Assembly (NCBI GenBank): GCA_915070155.1
Contig: CAJZFK010000018.1
Location: 1 to 10,768, forward strand
Length of the DNA: 10,768 bases
Reading direction: 5' to 3'
Origin: an uncultured Candidatus Saccharibacteria bacterium
GTDB taxonomy: Bacteria; Patescibacteriota; Saccharimonadia; Saccharimonadales; Saccharimonadaceae
A program made the position numbers and the translations under genes. Numbering within the stretch: the stretch's first letter is position 1; each line of letters begins with the position of its first letter. Positions 4,829 to 10,768 of the stretch are shown here, piece by piece. Under the pieces are notes generated by a model, which saw only the letters and a program-made list of their open reading frames with translations, had not been told where the DNA came from and ran no database searches.

Positions 4829-6346
4829 ATGACGCGCGAAGAGTTATTGTCAATTGCTGAACAAAAATACGACGAAGTGCCAGTATTAGTTTTAGCGAGC
4901 GCAATCGATTACGCCACGGAAAAGCACGCTGGACAAAAGCGCAAAAGTGGCGAACCCTACATTAATCACCCATTGGCGGTGGCGGGAATTCTAATTGAAT
5001 GGGGCATGGACATTGATACAGTCGTGGCGGGAGTTTTACACGACACCGTTGAAGATACCGACGCGACTTTGGACGATTTGGAGAGTTTGTTTGGGCGCGA
5101 TGTGGCGTTTCTGGTGGATGGCGTAACTAAAGTTTCACAAGCTCGCGCCGGGATGCGAAATTTGGATAGTTATTTACCACACACCAAGGACAATTTGACC
5201 AAGTTGATGATTGCCGTGGGCGAAGACGTGCGCGTGATAATTATCAAGCTAGCCGACCGCCTACATAATATGCGAACCTTGCAATTTATGACGCCAGAAA
5301 AGCAGAAAAAAATTGCTAGAGAAACAATTGAGGTTTTTGCGCCGCTGGCCGACCGCTTAAATATGGGACGAGTTCGCGTTCAATTGGAGGAGTTGAGCTT
5401 TAGATATTTGATGCCGAAAGCTTTTCAAGAAACCAAAAATTTGATGGACAGTCGACTGAAAAAATCGCAACGAAAATTGGATCACGTTCGCCGCGAAGTT
5501 GAAGCGCGACTGAAGGCGGAAAAGCTAGTTTTTCAGATGGACGGGCGTGTTAAGAGCGTTTATAGTCTGTTTAAGAAATTGGACAAAGTTGGCGATATCG
5601 ATAAGATTTATGATTTGATTGCCCTAAGAATAATTGTCGATGATTTATCAACTGGATATTTGGTTCTGGGGATTTTACATGATATGTATCAGCCGATGTA
5701 CGAGAGGATTAAAGATTACGTTGCCAATCCAAAGCCAAATGGCTATCAAAGCCTGCATACAACCGTGCAAACGCCAAGTGGGCAAATTGTCGAGTTCCAG
5801 ATTCGAACCAAAGAAATGCACGAATACGCCGAGCGTGGATTAGCGGCTAGTTTCCATTACAATGAGCAAAAATTGACCGACGCCTATAAAAAAGGAAAAA
5901 TCGGAACTATGCCAGCCGATTTGTCGTGGATTCGCGAACTTCAAGAAGCCGCCGCTTTAATTAGCGAAGGAAAACGGTTCGACTCCAACAAATTCCGAAT
6001 GAAGCTGTTTTCTGATAGGATTTTCGTGTACTCACCAAAGGGCGACATTTATGATTTGCCTCGCGGGGCATTTCCCTTGGATTATGCCTACAGAATTCAC
6101 TCCGATATCGCGGCGCGCGCAAGCGGATTTAAGATCAATGGCGTAATGAAGCCGTTCAATTACAAATTACAGCACGGCGACACAATTGAGGTCTTAACAA
6201 GCAAATCCGCTCACCCGAAACCAGATTGGCGGGACGTCATAATTACGCCACACGCCAAAGACAAATTGCGATTACAATTATCCCGCTCAAACGGCATCTT
6301 ACAACAATTAACTGGCGGCGTTTCCTCGTTCTTCCGACACAAGTAA
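4829..6346 (+). CDS. rel: Bifunctional (p)ppGpp synthetase/hydrolase of the RelA/SpoT family, short form
   Basis: This cytoplasmic enzyme should make and degrade the alarmone (p)ppGpp. Three domains are visible in 505 residues. The HD hydrolase domain (about 20-175) has H47, the H71-D72 pair in LHDTVEDTD and D143 in LADRLHNM, all intact. The synthetase domain (about 225-345) has GRVKS (239-243), YDLIALR (261-267, D262), the basic motif RIKD (293-296) typical of bifunctional Rel enzymes, NGYQSLHTTV and the catalytic glutamate E322 in VEFQIRT. The TGS domain spans about 397-457. The protein then ends after a short helix, where full-length enzymes of around 730 residues carry helical, zinc-finger and ACT domains. 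ATG at 4829 is chosen because it begins the conserved part; the in-frame codons back to 4607 lie antisense to GAPDH. The stop is inside a terminator hairpin, so the gene seems naturally short rather than cut by a frameshift. Confidence 0.95.
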   Translation: MTREELLSIAEQKYDEVPVLVLASAIDYATEKHAGQKRKSGEPYINHPLAVAGILIEWGMDIDTVVAGVLHDTVEDTDATLDDLESLFGRDVAFLVDGVTKVSQARAGMRNLDSYLPHTKDNLTKLMIAVGEDVRVIIIKLADRLHNMRTLQFMTPEKQKKIARETIEVFAPLADRLNMGRVRVQLEELSFRYLMPKAFQETKNLMDSRLKKSQRKLDHVRREVEARLKAEKLVFQMDGRVKSVYSLFKKLDKVGDIDKIYDLIALRIIVDDLSTGYLVLGILHDMYQPMYERIKDYVANPKPNGYQSLHTTVQTPSGQIVEFQIRTKEMHEYAERGLAASFHYNEQKLTDAYKKGKIGTMPADLSWIRELQEAAALISEGKRFDSNKFRMKLFSDRIFVYSPKGDIYDLPRGAFPLDYAYRIHSDIAARASGFKINGVMKPFNYKLQHGDTIEVLTSKSAHPKPDWRDVIITPHAKDKLRLQLSRSNGILQQLTGGVSSFFRHK

Positions 6347-6368
6347 CGCTCGCCAGTTCCTCAGTTTT
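6310..6368 (+). terminator. Terminator overlapping the end of rel
   Basis: aactggcggcg (6310-6320) pairs with cgctcgccagtt (6347-6358), 11 pairs with one bulged base. The 26-base loop contains the last rel codons and the TAA at 6344-6346. A short T4 (6365-6368) follows six bases later. The left arm is coding sequence, so ribosomes reaching the stop would open the stem. The modest U-run makes its strength uncertain. Confidence 0.5.
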
Positions 6369-6373
6369 AATCA

Positions 6374-6396
6374 ATAATCAAACGTGATTTATTTTT
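6374..6396. terminator. Weak AT-rich hairpin between the convergent rel and ppa genes
   Basis: ataatca (6374-6380) pairs with tgatttat (6385-6392) with one bulge and an aacg loop, and the + strand continues into a short T-rich stretch to 6396. It covers the ppa stop codon (6389-6391). The stem is AT-rich, so it is weak on its own. It may add to the rel hairpin just before it, or end ppa transcription partly. Confidence 0.33.
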
Positions 6397-6919
6397 CGTT
6401 CCAACGAGTAATTGACTCGCGGATAATTTGCTTTGCCCTTTCTACGTCGCCGAATCCCTTGACTACTGTTGAACCAGGCTTCTTCAAATCCTTGTAGTGA
6501 TTGAAGTGGTGCTCGATTTGCTTCAACAATTGTGGAGGTAGGTCTTCTAGTGAGTTGATTGCGTTGCCAGTGTTTCGGTCGTCGGCTGGCACAACGATAA
6601 CCTTGTCGTCAACTTCATTGTCGTCAACGAACTCCAATACGCCAATAACCTTTGCCTCCATAAAAATGCCGGTAGTCAACGGTTCATCAGTGATAATTAA
6701 CGCGTCCAATTCGTCGCCGTCTTCATCCAAAGTCTGTGGAATGAAACCGTAGTTTGTTGGCTTTGCAAAAATAGCTGGCTCAACACGATCCAACTGCATC
6801 ACTGCAAGCTCACGATTCCACTCAATTTTATGACTTGATCCCTGTGGAATCTCAACAACTACATTTACGATGCCGTTATCGACATCACCAGGTGTTAAAA
6901 TTTGATTAAAATCTGCCAT
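6389..6919 (-). CDS. ppa: Inorganic pyrophosphatase, family I
   Basis: A 176-residue soluble enzyme that splits pyrophosphate to two phosphates with Mg2+, pulling biosynthetic reactions such as tRNA charging and nucleic acid synthesis forward. Length matches bacterial family I enzymes. The active-site residues are visible: E23 in VEIPQGS, K31, Y57 in NYGFIP, the signature DGDELDA with D67, D69 and D72, the DDK segment at 104-106, and Y142-K143 in HYKDLKK. ATG at 6917-6919 follows a Shine-Dalgarno GAGGAG that lies in the final codons of trxB. Only three bases separate the two genes, so ppa is the last gene of the FKBP - trxB - ppa operon. It converges on rel. Confidence 0.96.
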   Translation of the reverse strand: MADFNQILTPGDVDNGIVNVVVEIPQGSSHKIEWNRELAVMQLDRVEPAIFAKPTNYGFIPQTLDEDGDELDALIITDEPLTTGIFMEAKVIGVLEFVDDNEVDDKVIVVPADDRNTGNAINSLEDLPPQLLKQIEHHFNHYKDLKKPGSTVVKGFGDVERAKQIIRESITRWNEK

Positions 6920-6922
6920 TTT

Positions 6923-7855
6923 TTACTCCTCTCTGGCCTTTTCTTGTAAATATTCACGAATCTGCAGCGCTGCCACCGCACCTTCACCAACCGCCGAAGC
7001 GATTTGCATAGTTGCCCCCGAGCGTACATCGCCAGAAGCAAAAACGCCAGGAATATTAGTGTGCAGATGTTCGTCAGTAATGATGTGTCCGCCTAAATCC
7101 AACTCAACATCCGAGTTTATCAGGAATTGCGTGTTCGGAATTAGCCCAATAAACACAAACAATCCGTCAGCGGTAAATTCTTTCTGCTCGCCGTTTTGGG
7201 TCGATTTAACGCCGTAAAACTTATCGTCCTTGACAATAATTTCATCAGTCGTTGCACCGATGTGAACGGTAATTTTTCCATCATCGACATACTTCTGCAA
7301 ATCTTTTTGCAAAATGTCACTGGCGCGCAATTTACTGCGAACTAGCAGGTCAATATGACTAGCGTATCGCGTCAAAAATATCGCCTCTTGCACCGCTGAG
7401 TTTCCGCCACCGACAACGATTAGATTTTTATCACGATAAAACGCACCGTCACAAGTCGCACAGTAATGCACGCCTCGACCGTATAATTCATCTTCGCCCG
7501 GAACGCCTAATTTTCGGTGATTCGAGCCAGTCGCTAGCAAAACTGACTTCGCGCGGACAGATTGACCGTCAATTGTCAGCTCCAACTCGCCATCAACTTG
7601 CTTCAATTCCGTCACGTCGCCATACTCAATCTTCGCACCAAATCGCTCCGCCTGTTGCTGCAATTCAGACGCCAACTTCATTCCCGTAACGCCCTCAGCA
7701 AATCCAGGATAATTGTCAATTTGATCAGTAATCGCCGCCATTCCGCCGACCACGCCACGCTCATATAGCGTCGTGTCGACATCTTCGCGCGACAAGTAAA
7801 TTGCCGCCGTTAACGCGCTTGGACCAGCGCCAACAATAATAACATCTTTAGACAT
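6923..7855 (-). CDS. trxB: Thioredoxin reductase family flavoprotein
   Basis: A 310-residue FAD enzyme expected to reduce thioredoxin in the cytoplasm. The FAD-binding motif is GAGPSALTA (9-17). The redox-active disulfide is CATC (C132 and C135). The pyridine nucleotide motif is GGGNSA (149-154), and the second FAD contact is ASGDVR near residue 275. The length is normal for the low-molecular-weight type. The segment that usually reads HRRxxxRA, which binds the NADPH 2'-phosphate, is LVRSKLRA here (171-178), so the nucleotide preference may differ or be relaxed. ATG at 7853-7855 overlaps the end of the FKBP gene by eight bases and follows a GAGG Shine-Dalgarno. Pairing with an exported prolyl isomerase suggests a role in protein folding and redox balance, but no thioredoxin gene is in the window. 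Confidence 0.94.
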   Translation of the reverse strand: MSKDVIIVGAGPSALTAAIYLSREDVDTTLYERGVVGGMAAITDQIDNYPGFAEGVTGMKLASELQQQAERFGAKIEYGDVTELKQVDGELELTIDGQSVRAKSVLLATGSNHRKLGVPGEDELYGRGVHYCATCDGAFYRDKNLIVVGGGNSAVQEAIFLTRYASHIDLLVRSKLRASDILQKDLQKYVDDGKITVHIGATTDEIIVKDDKFYGVKSTQNGEQKEFTADGLFVFIGLIPNTQFLINSDVELDLGGHIITDEHLHTNIPGVFASGDVRSGATMQIASAVGEGAVAALQIREYLQEKAREE

Positions 7856-8525
7856 TGAAACCTCGCGATCGATAATATTGCTTCATCACTTCTGGCATTT
7901 CTGGCTCTGGAATATCAGCCGGCTTTTCAATAGCCATCACCACAAACTTAAGTGGAGAATTTGCAGGAATTTTATCGCCCTGAGCTTTGTCGCCATAAGC
8001 CTTATCGGCTGGAATTGTTAATTCACGCACGCCGCCAATTTTCATACCAATCAAACCCTCTTTCCAACCTTGAATGACTGCAGTATTTGCCGGGCCATCC
8101 ATATTGAGAGGAGCTTTCAATTTGCCGTCAGCAATTGATTGATCGAAAATCTCACCCTTAGCGTTCCAGCCAATGTAATAAACAGCCAATTTGGTGTCGT
8201 CCTTAACCTCGGCTCCTTCGCCCTCGACCAAATCTTCCTTAACAAGCTCTTTCACGTCACCGGCTTCAAACGCGCCAACTCGTGAGCTAAACTCAGAAAA
8301 CTTACCGTAATATTTTTGGCTCAATTCATTAGCCTGAGCCTCTACTTTCTTTTTTCGCTCGTCAGTAGCCTTGGTGTATTCATCCTGAGCTTTCTTAAAC
8401 GCGGCTTGGTCTTTGGCTTCATTTCCAGGCGCCACCATCATAGCGACAAATCCGCCAACGGTCCCCAAAAACATCATGCCGGCAATAACCCAAATACCTA
8501 TTCTCTGGCCTTTTGTAGTTGCCAT
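7848..8525 (-). CDS. Membrane-anchored FKBP-type peptidyl-prolyl cis-trans isomerase
   Basis: A 225-residue protein with one N-terminal membrane segment (about 10-31), a charged helical, probably coiled-coil stretch (36-72), and a C-terminal FKBP domain (about 96-200). Basic residues precede the membrane segment and there is no clear cleavage site, so it is probably a signal anchor with the FKBP domain outside the cell membrane. The domain catalyses cis-trans isomerisation of proline bonds. Pocket residues are visible: Y116, F127-D128 in IFDQS, V150-I151 and W154 in AVIQGWKEGL, and Y177 in KAYGD. The tail after 200 is rich in proline and glutamate and ends in aromatic/basic residues. ATG at 8523-8525 follows an AAAGGAGGA Shine-Dalgarno. 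First gene of its operon; a role in folding of exported proteins is inferred. Confidence 0.92.
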   Translation of the reverse strand: MATTKGQRIGIWVIAGMMFLGTVGGFVAMMVAPGNEAKDQAAFKKAQDEYTKATDERKKKVEAQANELSQKYYGKFSEFSSRVGAFEAGDVKELVKEDLVEGEGAEVKDDTKLAVYYIGWNAKGEIFDQSIADGKLKAPLNMDGPANTAVIQGWKEGLIGMKIGGVRELTIPADKAYGDKAQGDKIPANSPLKFVVMAIEKPADIPEPEMPEVMKQYYRSRGFNV

Positions 8526-8548
8526 ATTCCTCCTTTATTTACCTTTCA

Positions 8549-8577
8549 ATTATAGCAATTTTTATCAAGCGCAACAA
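8549..8577 (-). promoter_or_regulatory. Promoter of the FKBP - trxB - ppa operon
   Basis: On the minus strand TATAAT (8549-8554) is preceded by TGC, an extended -10, and after a 17-base spacer by a weak -35 TTGTTG (8572-8577). The start site is expected near 8542, leaving a short leader that contains the strong Shine-Dalgarno at about 8528-8536. In contrast to rpiB and rel, this message has a normal leader. The promoter lies in the 57-base gap after the pheT stop. Confidence 0.72.
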
Positions 8578-8582
8578 TCACG

Positions 8583-10768
8583 TTAAACCTGAGCGGCGTC
8601 GAATTCTTCCGCAGCCATCGCGGCAATCTCCTCAATAATCGGCGCAATGTCTTTATCTTCCAGCGTCCGCTCAGCGCTCGTAAACTTTACATTCAAAGTT
8701 ACAGTTTTTGTCGAATCGTCATTTTTTGGCTGATATATCGCAATCGGCGTTATGCCAATTTGCAACTCACCGTGTTTTTTCGCAACTTCTTCAGCGCAAG
8801 CATAAACCTTCGCATAATCAACATTCGAATCCATTTTCAATGAAATGTCTCTGGTGGTCGATGGAAAACGACTTAACGGCTGGTAATTATAGTCCTGATT
8901 TTTACTCAGATTTTCCTGCAATTTTTCAATATCAATAGAAAACGCTGCCGTGTAATCTGGCAATTTGAAATTACGTCGAGCAGACTGAACCAGCTCGCCA
9001 ACAATCCCCAAATTGTCGCCGTTCTTCGCCACAATCCAAGCGCTGCGTTTCGCATCAAATGGCGCTGGGATATCGCCGTCAGATTCCGCAATCTTTACAA
9101 AATCAACCTCAACACTCAAATCCTTCATCAGCCTTTCAGCAATTTTTCTCACCTTGTAAAACGGCGCGCCAACTTGAGGTTTTTTATTCGCATAAACTCC
9201 GTCAATGAAAGTCTTTTCAATCGGCAAATTCTCATCGTTAAATCCTAATTTCTTATCGTGAATTTTGCCAATTTCAAACAACATAAATTCGTCATGTCCA
9301 GATTTTATATTGGCGTGAACTTTATCCAGCAAACTCGGCAAAATGCTAATTCGGTAATATTGCAAGTCTGGACTAAGCGCATTACTCAAGCGATACGCAC
9401 GGCTCGGATCTTGCTCGGAATTTTTCAAAACGCGCTCATGAACAAAGCTATATGTCAAAACTTCGTTCGCTCCAGCTCGCGACAAACTTTGACGAATTCT
9501 CTGCTTCAATTCACGACGCTCATTCTTCGGCGCAGGCTTAATGCTTCGCTCTGGCAAATGACGCGGCAATCTGTCAAAGCCATATAATCGCCCAACTTCC
9601 TCAACGATATCCTCAGGAAGCTCAATATCTGTTCGCCAAAATGGACTGTAAACCATCACGCCAGCTTCGCCATATTTATTACCATCGTCAACGATAAATT
9701 CAACATTCTTTAGTAGTGCCTCAATCTCATTCTCGGCAAAGTCAACACCCAGACGTTCTTCGACAAACCTTTTAGGAATCAACAATCCACCGTGCCAGTG
9801 CTTACCATCGACCAACACTTGTCGCAATGAAGAATGATTCTTAAATAGCATAGGACTAGCTTGCTCACCACCAACCATACCAATTAACCATTTTAAGACA
9901 GGGTCAATTTGTGCTGGCGACTGTCTCTTATTAAACCTAGTCAGAGCGTCGGTGAAAATTCCGTGGCGCATAGCCGTACGTCTCAGTGCGTACATATCAA
10001 AATTGGCACATTCAAGGACAATATTCTTCGTTTCAGCCGAAACTTCCGTATCAACGCCGCCCATAATTCCAGCTAGTCCAATCACACCTTCACCATCAGC
10101 AATGACAATATCGTCAGCCGTCAATTCATATTCCTTGCCATTAAGCAAACCGACTTTTTCGCCATCGTGCGCCATTCGCACGCCAAGTTTATGCCCGCGC
10201 AACTTGTCGTAATCATAAGCGTGAGTCGGCTGTGCCGTCATAAACATCACGTAGTTTGTCGCGTCAACGATATTATTGATAGGCTTTCCGCCCATCGCGA
10301 CTAATTGACATTGCAGCCACAACGGGCTTGAATGAACGGAAACATCACGAATTGCCACGGCCATAAAACGCTGTGCTAGTTCTGGTGCGTCATTCTCTAC
10401 TGTCAACTCCAAATCATTAGCGCCAGCAAACTGTTGATCCTGTTTGTACCAATCAGGACTGGTAAATCGTTGATGAAAAATGCCAGCAATTTCACGCGCC
10501 ACACCAAGTTGCCCAAAACAATCCGGCCTGTGTGTAAACATCTTATTCTCAATTTCCAGCACGTAATCGTCCAGCCCAAACACTTCCGCAAAACTCGCGC
10601 CAGCCTGAAGCGTAACGCCAGCCGGAATGTCGCGCTCATTGATCTCGATAATTCCCTCATGATCCGTACCGATCGCCAGCTCATCAGCCGCCGCCAGCAT
10701 GCCCTGGCTTAGAATTCCACGCAGCGGTCGCGCATCCAGCACGAACGGCTCGGCGTCATCAAAACTTG
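8583..10768 (-). CDS. pheT: Phenylalanyl-tRNA synthetase beta subunit, 5' end beyond the window
   Basis: This is the beta chain of the alpha2/beta2 enzyme that attaches phenylalanine to tRNA-Phe. About 728 residues are visible. The frame stays open through the right edge, so the GTG at 10740-10742 is not the start; roughly the first hundred or so residues, with the N-terminal domain and most of the tRNA-binding-like domain, lie outside. The visible part opens with the end of that domain (SQGMLAAADEL), then the editing and core region marker EIENKMFTHRPDCFG followed by LGVAREIAG, the B5-type segment with LPEDIVEEVGRLYGFDRLP, and the C-terminal ferredoxin-fold anticodon-binding domain starting near RFPSTTRDISL and ending with RTLEDKD. 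The stop is TAA. pheS is expected upstream, outside the window. No clear terminator is seen before the next promoter. Confidence 0.96.
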   Translation of the reverse strand, partial: SFDDAEPFVLDARPLRGILSQGMLAAADELAIGTDHEGIIEINERDIPAGVTLQAGASFAEVFGLDDYVLEIENKMFTHRPDCFGQLGVAREIAGIFHQRFTSPDWYKQDQQFAGANDLELTVENDAPELAQRFMAVAIRDVSVHSSPLWLQCQLVAMGGKPINNIVDATNYVMFMTAQPTHAYDYDKLRGHKLGVRMAHDGEKVGLLNGKEYELTADDIVIADGEGVIGLAGIMGGVDTEVSAETKNIVLECANFDMYALRRTAMRHGIFTDALTRFNKRQSPAQIDPVLKWLIGMVGGEQASPMLFKNHSSLRQVLVDGKHWHGGLLIPKRFVEERLGVDFAENEIEALLKNVEFIVDDGNKYGEAGVMVYSPFWRTDIELPEDIVEEVGRLYGFDRLPRHLPERSIKPAPKNERRELKQRIRQSLSRAGANEVLTYSFVHERVLKNSEQDPSRAYRLSNALSPDLQYYRISILPSLLDKVHANIKSGHDEFMLFEIGKIHDKKLGFNDENLPIEKTFIDGVYANKKPQVGAPFYKVRKIAERLMKDLSVEVDFVKIAESDGDIPAPFDAKRSAWIVAKNGDNLGIVGELVQSARRNFKLPDYTAAFSIDIEKLQENLSKNQDYNYQPLSRFPSTTRDISLKMDSNVDYAKVYACAEEVAKKHGELQIGITPIAIYQPKNDDSTKTVTLNVKFTSAERTLEDKDIAPIIEEIAAMAAEEFDAAQV

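Noticed and set aside
10740..10742. GTG as the pheT start
   Set aside because: The frame is open to the window edge and the visible protein begins in the middle of a conserved domain, so the gene is cut by the window and does not start here.
1..10768. UGA read as glycine, as in SR1/Gracilibacteria
   Set aside because: TGA closes both transketolase genes and the membrane protein at the expected positions, and no conserved domain contains an in-frame TGA.
1..10768. CRISPR arrays, tRNA or rRNA genes, insertion sequences, prophage genes
   Set aside because: No regularly spaced repeats, cloverleaf-like or rRNA segments, transposase or integrase motifs, or terminal inverted repeats were seen.

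Overview
The window looks like a piece of a small, streamlined bacterial chromosome. The best guess is a Candidate Phyla Radiation member, probably Candidatus Saccharibacteria (TM7). This is inferred from gene content and style: a transketolase split into two subunits, a compact pentose-phosphate operon with overlapping genes, a short Rel protein, moderate GC, and promoters placed so close to start codons that the messages would be leaderless. UGA is used as a normal stop, which argues against the Gracilibacteria/SR1 code. Ten genes are well supported. An eleventh may be represented by a short tail at the left edge.

Left part (1-3044): the end of something read on the + strand, closed by a strong rho-independent terminator (49-115). 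Then comes a minus-strand operon transcribed rpiB - rpe - transketolase N subunit - transketolase C subunit. All junctions overlap (ATGA, TAATG, ATGA), and a near-consensus promoter sits just upstream of rpiB. Together these four proteins form the non-oxidative pentose phosphate branch, apart from transaldolase, which is not in the window.

Middle (3045-3738): a self-contained + strand unit inserted between minus-strand housekeeping genes. It has a near-consensus extended -10 promoter, a 100-nt leader that folds into a long nested hairpin with a competing alternative hairpin and a Shine-Dalgarno hairpin, a GC-richer gene for an unrecognised 127-residue membrane protein with about three membrane segments, and a strong terminator. 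This is the most unusual part of the window.

Centre (3736-6396): glyceraldehyde-3-phosphate dehydrogenase on the minus strand and a (p)ppGpp synthetase/hydrolase on the + strand. They diverge from one compact AT-rich region whose two -10 elements lie 11 bp apart. The Rel protein keeps its HD, synthetase and TGS domains but ends without the usual C-terminal zinc-finger and ACT domains.

Right part (6389-10768): a minus-strand operon transcribed FKBP-type prolyl isomerase (membrane-anchored) - thioredoxin reductase - inorganic pyrophosphatase, then the 3' part of pheT (phenylalanyl-tRNA synthetase beta chain), whose 5' end lies beyond the right edge. There are no tRNA or rRNA genes, CRISPR arrays, insertion sequences or recognisable mobile elements. 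No gene-free stretch longer than 300 bases exists; the longest is the 3010-3232 promoter/leader region.
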